A DNA stretch of 64,000 nucleotides from Sanghuangporus weigelae (taxonomy: Eukaryota; Basidiomycota; Agaricomycetes; Hymenochaetales; Hymenochaetaceae): the NCBI GenBank assembly GCA_033182465.1, contig CP137322.1, forward strand, positions 434,001-498,000, given 5' to 3'. Below the pieces are notes generated by a model that searched no databases, was not told where the DNA came from, and was given only the letters and a program-made list of their open reading frames with translations. The position numbers and the translations under genes are program-made. Each line of letters opens with the position of its first letter. The stretch's first letter is position 1. Shown piece by piece: positions 45,316-57,582 of this stretch.

Positions 45316-46490
45316 TCACGAGTTCGTGACGATGATCTTTGGGCCCGCGGTCTGCTGCGGCGTCGTCGCCCCAGACGACCTCGGAGGCCCCGTAACATCA
45401 TCACCATTACGCCCACTCTGCCTAGGCCGTTCTTCATCGTCGCTCTCATCACTGTCCCCAATTCCGAACAACTCCTCCCTTTCATCCCATACATCTCCCA
45501 AACGAATTCTATCATTTTTACTTGATGCACCACTTTGCGTGATGTTGGTGATTCCTAGCCCTCGTCGGTCGTTTTGTGTTGGGAGGAGCATCGTCCCTCC
45601 TTGCTCGTCTTCGTCTTCTGAGCTTGATGGGCCGTAGTAGTCGTCTGATGCGTCGAGTGCCACTGGACGGTATAGACGAGCGATCTAAAGTTAAATTTAA
45701 ATTAATATTAAGAAAGGAAGAATGAGGTTAAAGAATAATTTTGAAGGAATTTCATATCATTCGCGGGACGAGAATAACTCACCTCTCTACGATGTCTATA
45801 GTATTTTTCTAGGTAATATGCCATCCAGAGACCGATGGCTGATCCTATGAGGTTTGCCTGCATAATACGTGTTGACGGTTAATTGACGCGATTCATAATT
45901 TGAAGACGCAGAAAACGGGCTTGGTGTCCGAACATGAGGTATTTACAAATACTCACTGCAATATCCCCCACGTCGAATTTATGATACTGCGGAGTATTGA
46001 GATGTCAGATCGTGCTGAGTTAAAGAAAGAAGATAGGAAACGTACTGGCAAAAATGATTGGACGATTTCGCTGACAATGCCTCCGAGGAAGAAGCACGTC
46101 GTGGCGGTCAAGATTAGCGGTGCGTGTCTCCATATCCATATTCGTCGCGCATCCCTATCATCGCCCATTCAGCTCTCTTTCAGAATACAAAGAGTACCAG
46201 TACGCACTCCTCAACATCGAAGATGAAATAGAACACCGTCGTGGCAAGACATAGACAGACGAGGTGGAGGATCTTGTCATTGAGCGGTAATGAATGTGCG
46301 AAGTTCGTGAAGCCGAGGAAGGCGAGCATGAGCATTACGAGGGTCGTGAATAGCAGGAACCACTATAATATATTACAATCCATTCATTCATCAGGTTAGA
46401 TCTGAAGTACCGTTAAGAGCAACAAGGACTGACTGGACGAAACCGCAATGGCAAGTCATACTTGGGCAACTTGCATTTATACGACTTCAT
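45316..46490 (-). CDS. VanZ-like domain membrane protein
   Basis: Six exons: 46490-46434, 46362-46208, 46154-46046, 45986-45957, 45857-45783 and 45684-45316, encoding 264 residues; all phases agree. After a short N-terminus (LPLRFRP) come hydrophobic helices WFLLFTTLVMLMLAFLGF, LHLVCLCLATTVFYFIF and LILTATTCFFLGGIVSEIVQ, with the family motifs NDKILH, VEEDARRIWIWRH and FDVGDIAANLIGS. The C-terminal third is an acidic, Ser-rich cytosolic tail (SSSEDEDEQGG, SDESDDEERPRQ). Function in fungi is not established. Convergent with the Mmc1-like gene. Confidence 0.9.
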
Positions 46491-46856
46491 AACGGCTTTG
46501 AGAGCTCGTCGCCATGATTTCTTCGATCCCTTTCCTGATCCTCTGTTCCGATTTCTACTCGATGTAGGGGAGGATAGACCGAGCATTGCGAATGTGACTT
46601 GCGAAAGGCAAGGGAACAGGGAGAGGCGTGAATTGGCTGGTACCTCGATTAGGCAGGTCGAGTCGAGAAATCGGCGCGGACTTCACTCAGACGCACGTGT
46701 CTGATCATCATTTCGGACTCTCACACCCACTGCCAGTGGCATGTGGGCGTCACGGCTCAGAAGGGCAAGCTGGACTTGTGCTCGAAGGTCGCTCTATCCA
46801 AGGTCGAGCTCTGCTGCTATTTCGTGTTTGCTGCTTTCGAACGGTTTTCTAAAAGG

Positions 46857-49004
46857 ATGATCTCATCCATGGCAGCTTCGAACGGTTTGGAGACATTTAT
46901 ACTCAAAGGTAGCCGAAAATATTCATTCCTATCCGCCTTTAAAAGACTTGGTCGACTTATTTTTACCAATATCTGTTCTTTATGCTAGATGGAATCAAGG
47001 TCATTGAGCGGTTCTTTGACGTCCCTTTGGATTACTCGAAGCCTGATGGCGACAAAATCCGAGTCTTCGCGAGGAATATGATTCCGTTCAAGAAATTAAA
47101 ATCGGCAGAGGAGGAGTGTGACTTGCCTTACAGTGATCCAGTTTACTTAGTACTGACTGATCTGCTCAAGTAACTGACGTACTTTGCTCAGTGCTTTATC
47201 TACAAGGTGAGGTTGCTGCTCACATGTATCAAACCAAGAACCCGATAGCTTACAATCTTCTTCCAGGTGGGCCGGGGTTTGAGGTATCCCTTGGCGCGGC
47301 ACGGCGTCTTGCCGAAGAGGTGAGGAATTAGCAGAAAGTTCACGCATACTCTAATGTACGTACTTCTTAAAGATACATGAAAGGGGGTATCAGGTATGTA
47401 TTCTGCCTGCGAGCATCTCCGTAGCTTGCATCTGCATTTGTTTATGATTTTCTTTGCACATCAGACTATATGGCTCGACCAGCGAGGGACGGGTCTGAGC
47501 ACTCCTATATCTGCAGACCTTCTTGAAAACAAATCGGACGAAGAGAAAGCAAATTACCTAAAGAACTTTCGTGCTGATAACATCGGTAGCACCTTCTATC
47601 ACATTTTCGTGGAATCACTAATCAGGCTCTGACAGTGCGAGACTGTGAATATATCCGAGGCTCACTGCTCTCACATAACCAGGATCCATCGGACCGGAAA
47701 TGGTCTTTATTAGGACAGAGCTTTGGCGGATTCATCGCTTTGAACTATTTATCGTTCTTTCCCGAAGGCTTGAAGGAGGTTTTTCTCACGGGTGGTTTGG
47801 CACCTATAGTGGAACATCCGGATCCAGTGTATGAGAAGACTATTCGTAAGTTGTGATGAAGCAACATTTTCTTCGCTTCATTTATGTCATTTCCATTTCT
47901 TTTTTCGCATTTGCAGATAGGGTAGCGAGTAGGAACAAGATCTATTACGAAAAGTATGCGCAGGACATCCAGCGCATTCGGAATATCCTGGCTTATTTGG
48001 AAAATAATGACGTTGTTCTCCCGAACGGCGGACGCCTTTCTGTGAGTAGATGGTTACAGCTTGGTATGAAGTTCGGAATGACAAGTACGTATAATAAGTA
48101 TGGAAAAGATCATCACTCTAATAATTCATATGATTTCTAATTCTTGCAGATGGCATAGACGAAGTCCATGGTAATCCTTGGGATTCACGTACTCGTATCA
48201 TTGCTGATATGAGGTCCGGATTCGCTAGAGCTTGTCCTCCGCGCTACTAACGACCTAGAGCTCTTCGGCAAACTATCGTACAAACTTCTGCAGTCTGTTC
48301 AAGATGCGTCTTCGTTCGATGCGAATCCTATTTATGCCATTTTACAAGAAGCGATTTATTGTCAGGGGCATGTATAATATTCACTCCTCGTATTCATTCT
48401 GGCTTCATACTAACCTGCTTATTCAGACGCGCTTCAAATTGGAGCGCGGCTCGTATTGTTGCGAAAGATCACAGATTTTCCTGGGCGCAAGCCAAAGAAC
48501 GGCAAGCTGAACCAGTCTATTTCACTGGAGAAATGGTATGTGCATACATTTCTCTTTTCCGTCCATGTTTATACATTTCTGTTATATGGTGATTGCTGTT
48601 CAAATGGCAGATCTTTCCCGACATGTTCGACGACTACGCAGGACTGCGACCATTCAAGAAAGCGGCGGATATGTTAGCCGAGTATGATGGATGGGAGAAC
48701 CTGTACGATGAGAAACAGCTTGCGAAGAACGAAGTCAAAGTTACTGCTGCATCGTACGTTGCGAAATCTAGTCATTCCAATGTCCAAATCATACTCAAGC
48801 GATCATGCCCATCCTCCTTGCTTATGTGATACCAGATATTATGATGACATGTACGTCGACTTCGACCTGGCGCAGGAGACAGCTGCGAAGGTCCGCGGGA
48901 CAGAGCAGTTCATTACGAACCAGATGTTCCACGATGGGCTTCGGCTGCATACAAAGGAGGTTACTGGGAAGTTATTCGAGATCTCTAAGAGGGAGTATGT
49001 TTGA
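46857..49004 (+). CDS. Proline iminopeptidase-like alpha/beta hydrolase
   Basis: Thirteen exons (46857-46908, 46989-47132, 47192-47206, 47267-47319, 47373-47393, 47465-47585, 47636-47845, 47917-48084, 48150-48170, 48229-48367, 48427-48535, 48611-48753, 48836-49004), encoding 454 residues. Family motifs: LYLQGGPGFE (oxyanion), IWLDQRGTGLS, LLGQSFGGF (nucleophile serine in GQSFGG), GEMIFPDMFDDYAGLRP, YYDDMYVDFDLAQET. Exon 3 is only 15 bases, and the intron after 48367 appears to use a GC donor. The product would cleave N-terminal proline from peptides, or act as a related hydrolase, in the cytosol. The start is the first ATG in frame; a second lies 12 bases on. Confidence 0.9.
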
Positions 49005-49180
49005 AAGAGGAAAGAAATAAATGTAAAGGTTATACTAAACACTGCTGGACCAGAAATAATTCCAAACGCGATCACGTGTGAAAAGGCGACGCGATTTGGA
49101 GCGTCGATCGGTGGAAGGGGTCAGCTGTGGTGCTTTCGGACGACAGAATGACGCGATGACGTCGCTCATACTTCATCCCA

Positions 49181-49190
49181 TATAAAACTC
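49181..49190 (+). promoter_or_regulatory. TATA box of the BLI-3-like gene
   Basis: CCATATAAAACTCG lies about 105 bases before the ATG at 49291. A TGACGTCG string (CRE-like) is 25-30 bases upstream of it. This is a canonical TATA-type fungal promoter. Confidence 0.65.
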
Positions 49191-49290
49191 GCCTGGTCTC
49201 GGGTCTCCTTACACTTGACTGACTTGACTTGCTACTGCCACTCTTCAACGGAAGAACAAATCAACTCACACCAACTCGCAATTCATTAAA

Positions 49291-50071
49291 ATGACCAACC
49301 CATCTCTCGACCCGTATGTTGCCAATGCTGAGAACACGGACATCACTCCGCAAAAGAAGATGGAAGACCTGAAAGTCATTTTGAAGACGGTCCAGACGGG
49401 TATGCTCACCACCCGCGACAAGGATGGTACTCTGCACTCCCGTGCAATGACTCCCGCAGGCCGTACGTCCTTTCCTTTTGTTGTGCTCGTCAACAAAATG
49501 ACTTATTCTCTGATTATTTTTTAGCTTATTCGGACACACAGCTCACCTTGTACTTCCTCGCGAACAATGCATCTTATAAGTTCGAAGAGTTGCAATCCGA
49601 TTCAAACGTGAACGTATCTTTCTACGATGAGAAGAGCACGAACTGGGCGTCTTTCGCTGGTACGGCGACGGTCAGCCAAGACAAGGAACTGATCAAGAAG
49701 CTTTGGTCTCCAATGTATGTACCCTCGTTCGTGGCATTTTTCTGATAATAGGTATTGATGTTATCGGGCGATAGTACCTCTGCATACTTTGGAGATCTGA
49801 AAGATGGCGTACACAAAGGTGATGCGAACGACCCTCGTGTGACAGTTATCGAAGTCGTTCCCAGCGAGATCAAATACTGGGTGGCAACGCATGGTGCAAT
49901 CGCTCGTAGTGTTTCGACCGCATTTGATGCAGTAACTGGAAGAACTGTTGCTCCGGGCGAATTGAGAACAATTACGAAGTCGGAGGTATGCGCATTTCTC
50001 TGCTGAATCGACGATTTGATCAACATTTTTTGTTGTAGATCCAACTCACTGAGGGCTTGCACACGAAATAA
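49291..50071 (+). CDS. BLI-3-like / general stress FMN-binding split-barrel protein
   Basis: Four exons: 49291-49462, 49525-49714, 49775-49985 and 50039-50071, encoding 201 residues. It belongs to the pyridoxamine 5'-phosphate oxidase-like split barrel: GMLTTRDKDGTLHSRAMTP, LYFLANNASYKFEEL, NVNVSFYDEKSTNWASFAGTA, LWSPM, AYFGDLKDGVHKGDANDP, VEVVPSEIKYW. This subfamily includes the blue-light-inducible protein BLI-3 of Neurospora and bacterial general stress protein 26. It probably binds FMN in the cytosol; the true reaction is not known. The strong TATA promoter suggests inducible or high expression. Confidence 0.88.
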
Positions 50072-50756
50072 AAAGTTACTACAAGCATTTGTACCTGTAG
50101 CTCTATCCAACTCCTTGTAAAATTATGATCTGTTCACTCGTCTGGAGTTTTTTGTGTTTTTGACTTGTTCTGGTGAAATAATTCATATAAGTTGTTGATA
50201 CTTGCTAAGGTATGTAAGTTAAGCAGTAGAGGAGTGTGATCTTCGAGCCGACGGCAAGACCGTATTTCGGAAAAGACCGATGCTATACTGCAGGGCAGAC
50301 GATCCGATCATTTTGATATCCATCCTCTTCTTTGACCTTGTCTTCTCTGAGAAATGAGCTACTGCCTGAACGTCTGGTCTCCGTCATGGGGCTTTTAATG
50401 AGCTAAACTACTGACAAATTCGTTGGGCAGAAGATCTTTTACTAGACTTCTTCCGCATCGGCGTGGAAAAAAAAACGGATCCATTTTCGCCTAAAAGGCG
50501 TTTCCAGCGCAAATGATTTAGACCTCTTCTCTTTCTCTGGCGAAGCGTGTTTCATTCCATTCCCAGCCCAGCACACCCACTGTCTCTTCGCGTGATTTCG
50601 AGTTGTTGCTTTTGTGCTCCAACTACCCCCATCCTCAGTGACGTCTCTTGTATTGTATACCTAGGCTAATACCTACGCTCTGAACTCGGGCTTTCTCTGA
50701 CGGTTTCAGGGCGATCTACTTGCCTTTGGATACGAAGTAAAACTCGCGTATGGACG
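50072..50756. other. Intergenic, 685 bases
   Basis: Terminator of the BLI-3-like gene and promoter of the DUF6533 gene. There is an A9 run near 50466 and pyrimidine-rich stretches near 50520-50700. No gene seen. Confidence 0.5.
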
Positions 50757-52388
50757 ATGTCGCTGACGATCATGTCGACGCAATCGTATGCGGCCGTAGA
50801 CGACTCAGACAATTTTGAGAATTTGATTCAAGGGCTACATGACCTGAACACGACTCGTTATATCAGTGGTGAGCAACTTGGTTTTTTTTATCTTGTCAAC
50901 GAAAACATGAAGCAATCGACGGAATATTCAGCCGTAGGAATTGTCCTTCTACTTTACGACCATTTCCTCACTTTGGCCGACTCTATTGACTTCGTCAAGA
51001 ACTCTCCGCCATCTCTCGAGAAGACGGCATTCCTCCTGAATCGATACCTCGTCCCTCTGTCCCAGATTTGTGCTGCAGTATGTGAGTTATTCCACGTATT
51101 CTCCCTTAGAATGCCTTGTCCTGTTTTGGCTGATCGGCGGCATGCTGATGAAACTTGAAAGTCATGGACCACTTTAGCGGCAGCGACTTACCCGATCTGG
51201 TGAGTGCGGTGCGAGAACACCCATATGAAACGGACGCTAACCTCGCTTCTAGAGCTGTCAGGTCGTGGTTAGCCTAACGTTCGTTGTGGGAATCCTCTCC
51301 ATTGCGAGCAGCAACGTCCTTGTAATGCTTCGTGTGATCCACCTATGGAATCGTGATCATGTATGTTCTAGTTCTGTTCTACATTTTTCAAACCGCATTA
51401 ATATTCGATTGTAGTTCATAATAAAGTTCTTGGCTTACGGCTTCGTTATCTCGTTCCTTGCAACAGTAGGCTTCGCGATCGAAGTCATGTACCGTAGCCT
51501 ATGTAAGTGCCAATTAGTATGGTCTTGTAATGTAATTTGTTTGCACTAATGATTCGAACACAGCCGGTATAAAATACGTTTCGTATGCCCATTCCTGCGT
51601 ATCTACGATCAAGGCATCGACTCTGCCTGGCGTGTGGGCCTCTTCGGTATGTTTCGGTATACATAACTTAGCCTAAAGGATACATTTAAATCTTTCGAAC
51701 CTCTAGTTAATCTTCGAGGTCATGGTATTGGCTCTTGTCATCTACAACGGCCTGAGCCGACCGCGTGGTAACAGCACACCTCTGACTCGCGTATTATGTC
51801 GTGACGGTATACTGTTCTTTGTTGTCAGTCGCAAATTTTCTGGGAAAATGTTTACCGTTTCAATAACCCTGATTACTTGACATTCAATTGCGCATTTTCT
51901 TAGGCTCTTGCGGGTGCGTTTATAAGTCCAATCGTCTCAAACGACAACTTAATAAATGGATTCACTCACATCATTATTCATCAATTTTACAGGCTTGCGG
52001 TTTTCTAATCTCGTGATATCTATTGTTGCTCGAGTTTGTTACTTTCTGTTCATTCAGTAATTGTCTCCTGACTAGTTTGATATCAGCCTACGCTCGTCTT
52101 TTGTGGAGTGTAGTGAGTGCATTGCCTCCCATTCTAGTGACTCAGAAACTTACTGAAAGCAATTTGATTTGACACGACAGCTTCAACTGGGCGCTGACGA
52201 CACTTGTGCTCAATCGCTCGTTGCTTAATATCTACAAGGCCACCTCGGAGGCGGGACACACGCGCCTGTCGAGCAGATACAGTAAGAAGGGCAGTAATCA
52301 GGATTTGGATGAGAATGTGGAAGAATATCCATTATCTGACCTGATGGAGTCGGTGAGGGACAGAAGGTATTCTGATCGGCGGAGATGA
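50757..52388 (+). CDS. DUF6533-domain membrane protein, copy 1
   Basis: Eleven exons (50757-50868, 50932-51081, 51162-51199, 51253-51360, 51415-51502, 51564-51646, 51707-51823, 51904-51913, 51993-52033, 52087-52112, 52181-52388), encoding 326 residues; all phases agree. The N-terminal DUF6533 signature is VGIVLLLYDHFLTL...DFVKNSPPSLEKTAFLLNRY. Further helices follow: VVVSLTFVVGILSIASSNVLVM, FLAYGFVISFLATVGFAIEV, LIFEVMVLALVIY and a last one ending NWALTTLVLNRSLLNIY; about seven in all, then a charged tail. One exon is only 10 bases long. The family is common in Agaricomycetes; its function is unknown. Confidence 0.88.
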
Positions 52389-53457
52389 AAGACCGGCTAA
52401 GGCACTGCACGGTGCTTTGGGAATTGCGTCTTCGAAGACGATCGTGAGTCCCAATGTGGGTACACCTTCCCTTCAGGCGTCCGAGGTTTGGACTGATCTT
52501 CATGTTCACAGTCCTATTCAATGTTGAATTCTGCACAAAAGTGCACAGTCGGAGATGTAACAATTAGCTTCTGTATAATTGTAACATTTCCAGTATACTG
52601 CAGATCGTTCCGTTCAGTTTCGCAGTTTCACGAATTCGTAGGTGCTGCGAATTAAAATCAATCTGTGTGTGCATGGCCACAGGTACGGAGCAAGATAGAA
52701 CAGACACAAGTGCTTCTGATTGAACTGGCGACAATGCGTAGCCATAGTCGTCGAAGTCGCTCTTCTCCTGTCCGGTCGAATTCCATGGACACGGACCTGA
52801 AAATTTGAAAATCCGAAGTCATACTCAATCCATATTATATGACCTGTACGGATATCTTTTTTAATAAAACTGTTTATTCTGAATTTAAGACATTCCTGCG
52901 CTGGTCTTCATAGTTATGTCTTCGAGTAATACACGAGTACCGCTTTCTAGCGAACTAAAGAGATAAGGAGTTCCCATTTGACTCAGCTTTCTCAGGCGAA
53001 CAGGAACAGAGAATTAAACTTCAGTGCGATTTCACATCCGGGCTGGTTGGCTGAGAAGGTAATCAACAAAACAACGAAATGTGTGATGCATTACTAGAAG
53101 AGTATAATGATTGTGTTTATGCGAGTCTATGCCAGGGAAAGTACGCAAGGAGCGTAGGAATCAATTATTAAAACAGCGAAAAGAACGTCGGCACCGGGAC
53201 TGAGGAAGCTTCAGATTCGTGAAGTTAGGCACATCGAAGGACGATAATCGCCGAATTAAAGCCAGAGTATACAATACATGAGAAGAGAGAAGGAGGTATG
53301 AGAGGACTCGGAGTGAAGGATGCAATCGTGTACGAGCCAAGGGAATTGTGGGAGACATTATATCCGGGGACGCATGGACAGTACACATTATCTGATATTG
53401 TTGCATCCGGTTTCCCACTAGTCTTTTTGAATCCGTCCTGATTTGTGAACGCAGACC
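52389..53457. other. Convergent intergenic region, 1069 bases
   Basis: 3' flanks of the DUF6533 and DUF6593 genes. I see no gene, RNA or repeat. Confidence 0.45.
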
Positions 53458-54348
53458 CTAATCCGCTGAGAACTTGAGCTCAACACGGGGACGCGAGTCT
53501 CTCCGTCTCCGCTCGACGAGAAGATAGCTCACTAAATAGGATAAACAAGCATCCAGACATCCTGTCAGTCAGCAAGGTTCAACATGGATTTAAAATTATT
53601 GATACCGACCAATAATCTGCTCGAGAGACTCGACGGCTTCGGGTTTGATTTCCAACCATGCGTATCTTGACATGCGAAAGATGAAGAAATGCCGTTTGTA
53701 CTTGTGTTTGATTACCAACGGCTCCTTGTTCTCGCTGTTTGCCCGGATCAGCTGTGCCGTTCCTGTCAGACGGTGTTTCATGCTTAAGTTTTTAGATACG
53801 TACCTGGAACTGTCGTTTATGTGTTTTCCAGCGGTACTGGATCCCGGTGTTAGCTGTGAAGGTACCACCACTGCTTTGCAAACACTCATTAGAGAGAGGG
53901 AGACTCAGAGAAGAGATTAAAGCAGAGCTCACTGTTTTTGTGGAGTGGACTTCAACCAATCGCGAGCTAGTATCCACTGAGTGTTCTCGTCCTTGTCAAC
54001 CCCAAATCGCACGCGAGGTTCGCGTTTGGGCTCGCGCTCGACCTCAGCGACCGTGATCATTCGGTTCGATTCAGGGTCAAGTCTGCGGATCTTTGTGATG
54101 GTTGGGTGCCAGAAACGGGTGACGACCTCATAGTAGAAGGCATCATCATCGACTGCGATGGTGGTGTTCCGCACCGAGTTAGTTGAAAGCACCATCTTAA
54201 CAGGCGGGTCAGGTTTCCTCGGTGGCGGCATTGTAGGAGGAAGTCCAAATGCAGAGGCTTGTCCTGACTGGCTTGGTCCGGTTTTGAAAGGTCTGTTCTG
54301 ATCTGGTCGGAGCAGAGAGGCAAGGCGAGACCCGAGAAATACGGACAT
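53458..54348 (-). CDS. DUF6593-domain protein
   Basis: Four exons: 54348-53933, 53870-53804, 53751-53610 and 53561-53458, encoding 242 residues, all phases consistent. After a Pro-rich N-terminus (GLPPTMPPPRKPDPP) the domain begins KMVLSTNSVRNTTIAVDDDAFYYEVVTRF and continues TKIRRLDPESNRMITVAEVE, NTGIQYRWKTHKRQFQ, RHFFIFRMSRYAWLEIKPEA and a hydrophobic YLVSYLLVERRRRD end. This order (variable N-terminus, YxW strand, LEIxP strand, final VERKRR strand) matches DUF6593, an agaricomycete family of unknown role. The last exon is the least certain. Confidence 0.75.
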
Positions 54349-55472
54349 AGTGGTATAGAGAACCGGCTTTATACTTCAGCAGTCCAATCCCACAGACAGT
54401 GGTTCACGCGCTGAAAAGGTTTGAGAGCATCCCACGGGAGCGTCGGTACATTCAAGTTATCGCGTCTCGGTAAGCACAGCCCGCAACGTCACTGCCAGTC
54501 CTCCTCCGATGATTGGATAATATCCATAGTACTCGGTTGCGCATAGGCATTTTGGTGGGTATGAGATACACCTAGAACGGCAGGCGTGGAAACATGGGTA
54601 CCAGAGATGATCGAAACGCCGGCGTTTTATTGGCTAGCACAGGCTGTGAAATCGCGGCAAGCAAACCCGATTCCAGGAGATCAAATGTTTTCTGTGGCCT
54701 GAGCGTTATTTTTCTTGGGCGCTCCAAGACATTGAAGTTATTAGGATCACTGTTCCTCTCTTCGAAGACACTTGCCTGAACTTGAAGTTGAAAAGCCTTT
54801 GGTCAATTACTATAAGAGTTGCCCGAGAATCTCCTCTTAAGAGAAGCTTATGACATGCATACTGCCTACGAGTTGATTCCTGAGAGTCACTCAAGCTCGT
54901 CATAGCACTAGTTGCAAGTTCACAAAGGAGTCAGGTAATAAAAAAAGACCTTCCAAAACGGAAAATATTCTCACGGGCAATTTGGGAGGATTACGTGGGC
55001 CAACTCGCATTCAAAAGGGAGCCTGAACTAGATCTCTAGAAACTGCGTACGAATAAACTTTGGATAGCAAAAAAAAATTGTAATAGATCTATGATTTTTA
55101 TAAGTTGAAGGCTTGATATCGTACTTACTTACCTGTTTGAGAGATCGTAGAGATCGACGCAAGTGGTAAGTGCTAAACCACAGCGCCGCCGTGCAATCTG
55201 CGTGCGCCTGAACCTGATGGACTCTTTTACCTGCCGTGCAACCAACGTCTGCTGACTCTGACAGTCTGGTGAGCACACTGAATTGCACTTTTCAAACGCG
55301 AGACAAGCGCGACAATCGTGCGTCTCGGGCGTTGAGTTGGTGGTAACGAGGCTTTAACGCGCCTTTGACGTCCGTACCAACGCCTCACGTTCCCGCGTGT
55401 TGGTGGTACATAAAAGCGGAGGCAGGCTCGGTGTGGTCAAACATTCGCCTGACTGAACCTCAGCCATAATCC
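54349..55472. other. Divergent intergenic region with TATA-like box
   Basis: Separates the DUF6593 gene (minus) from the Sec2-domain gene (plus). GTACATAAAAGCGG at about 55406-55420 lies about 55 bases before the latter's ATG and is a likely TATA box. No gene seen in the rest. Confidence 0.5.
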
Positions 55473-57094
55473 ATGCTGCACTTTGCGAGTCCGATACCTA
55501 ATAACATGATCGGGAGACCACAGCGGTCCGACAGCCTCCAGGGAGGAATAGGCTTAGGACTTGGTGTGCAGGAGAGCACACTGCTTGCTCAACTACCAGA
55601 TGAGCTGCACGATATGCGGCGCGTACAAGCGTATGGGCAGGAGGAAGATTTGAAAGAGGCATTAGGGAAGATGATCGGGCGTGTCGAGGAATTGGTTCGT
55701 CAAATATAATTCTATCATATTTCACTCGTATTCTATGGTTTTCTGATCGTAGTGTACTACAGAGTTCGATGCTTAACCAAGCACAGAAAAGCCAGACAGA
55801 GCTTGAGACCCAACTCAAGCTCGCGAGGTCTAATCTGCAACTCGCTTTAGCAAATAATGAGATGCTCGAGGATGCACTCCGGCGGGAAAGTGCAATAGGG
55901 AGCAAAGACGTTGGCTGGCGGCGACGTAGCGAGCGTCCGGAATCCCGACAAGGTCATCATGCGAAGGAACCTTCCGATAGTCTAGGTTCTCGTCCTCCTT
56001 CTCGTCAAGGATCCGTGTCTGTGCAATCGACCCCGACGAGCGAGGTAATGGCATCTCCAGCACCTCCGGAATCGCCTGTCGTAAAACCCGCCACATCTCT
56101 GGTACCTTCCCAGCCGGTCCAGCAGGACTCACGGTTCTTCCGCTTCCGCTTTGGTTCGTCCTCGGCTTCGTCAAGCCCGAATCCGAATGCCAACGCCGGT
56201 CCATCTCGTCCTCGCACACCTCCCGTATCAGCCGGTGCCGTTCCAGGCTTGGGCTCACGTAGGGCGGTCGACGTAATTCGCGAGCGGGACGCCTCACATC
56301 TTACGAGTGCCTCGCTCCCAAGCCTTGTCGCAAGCACCACCAAGCGAGAAGACGAGCTCGTCGCAGAACTGTCCGAAGTTCGTGCGAAATTCGAGAAAGT
56401 CTCCAACGAGAAGTGCACGCTGGAGCAAGAAGTGGAGGGTCTCAGTCAGGCGTTGTTCGAAGAGGCGAACAAGATGGTTGCGCAGGAACGTATCAAGTGT
56501 GCTGAGATTGAGGAGGAATTGAGGCAGGTGCGGCAAGAGAAGGAAGCGCTGAAGAGCGCGATGCGCGTCATCGAGCAGGAGAATGAGCGATTGAAGAGTC
56601 CTCCCGCTCCGGAGCCTATTGGGACCTTCACAGATTCCGTCGCTAAGGAACCCATTGCCGTCGGCGAAGATGATCCGACCCCTCAAAGCTCGCGACCCGA
56701 TTCAAGAATCCCGGCTCGCAGGGCAAGCAAGAGCGAGAGCTCCAGAACCTCTTCTTTGCCGGGCTCGCGGACACCATCAGTTGAAGGAGCCAGTGATGAG
56801 GCGGAACGCATCACACGCCCCGAATCCACTTCTTCCACGCGTGGATTCCGCCAGAAATCAAGTTCGTCCGAGCGCGGGTGGGGAGCTTCTTCCGCTAAAT
56901 CCAATACTACTTCCTTCTCATATGCGTCGGTATCTCTTCCGGGCTCAGCTTCCGAATCGAACTCAGTTGCTTCTGACGAGAAGGTGGAGGATATGAATGC
57001 ACAGGATGTGGAGACGAAAGTACCGCCGACGCTGCTCTTGACTTCACCTACTCTTCCTGATCTTCCATTCGAAGAGTCGCCTTGGGCACGATGA
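55473..57094 (+). CDS. Sec2-domain Rab guanine-nucleotide exchange factor
   Basis: Exons 55473-55694 and 55763-57094, encoding 517 residues. A short N-terminus has LLAQLPDELHDMRRVQ and a helical stretch (ALGKMIGRVEEL, then SSMLNQAQKSQTELETQLKLAR). A Ser/Pro-rich linker follows. The Sec2p domain lies at about residues 266-353: a parallel coiled coil with ELVAELSEVRAKFEKVSNEK, LSQALFEEANKMVAQERIK and EEELRQVRQEKEALKSAM, the classic SQxLFEEAN-MV signature. Sec2/Rabin8 proteins activate the Rab of secretory vesicles (Sec4/Rab8) in polarised exocytosis. The C-terminus is Ser-rich and disordered. The intron after VEEL uses a GTTCGT donor. Confidence 0.88.
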
Positions 57095-57582
57095 CACCTG
57101 TACAATAGGATATTCATGTTGAGCTTGTCGGACTGCTAAGCCTGGCATCTCGCCTCGCTTCGTCTTTCTTAAGTATTGGCTTTTCGCTTCGGCTAACCTT
57201 CCTCTTATTTCCCTTTCTTTGTTCCGATTCGCGATCATATTCCCTGGAAGTACTTTATCTATTGTCTGTCCTCTGCGAGGCGCTTGTGCATATTATTGAG
57301 CCATCGAGCTCCCTTGGTGTGTATCAGTAGCAGATTGCAATCCCCATTTACAAACGCCAAGCGTTCCATTGGAAACTCAGCGCGTGGAAGGAGCATCCGT
57401 ACGAACTACTTCGCAACCCAGAAATGAACAAAAGTCTATTATAATGACAATAGTGGACATACGTACATGATATCATAAGAAACGGTACAAGCATGCTTCA
57501 GACTCTTATGCTACCACCGAATACAATACATAAAAATACATAGACGGCCAGGTCGTCCGAAGGAGCAAGCTCAGGAAATGCT
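57095..57582. other. Convergent intergenic region, 488 bases
   Basis: 3' flanks of the Sec2-domain gene and the second DUF6533 gene. No gene or repeat seen. Confidence 0.5.

Noticed and set aside
46462-46852. Plus-strand frames upstream of the iminopeptidase-like gene
   Set aside because: They overlap the first VanZ-like exon on the other strand and do not join the hydrolase frame.
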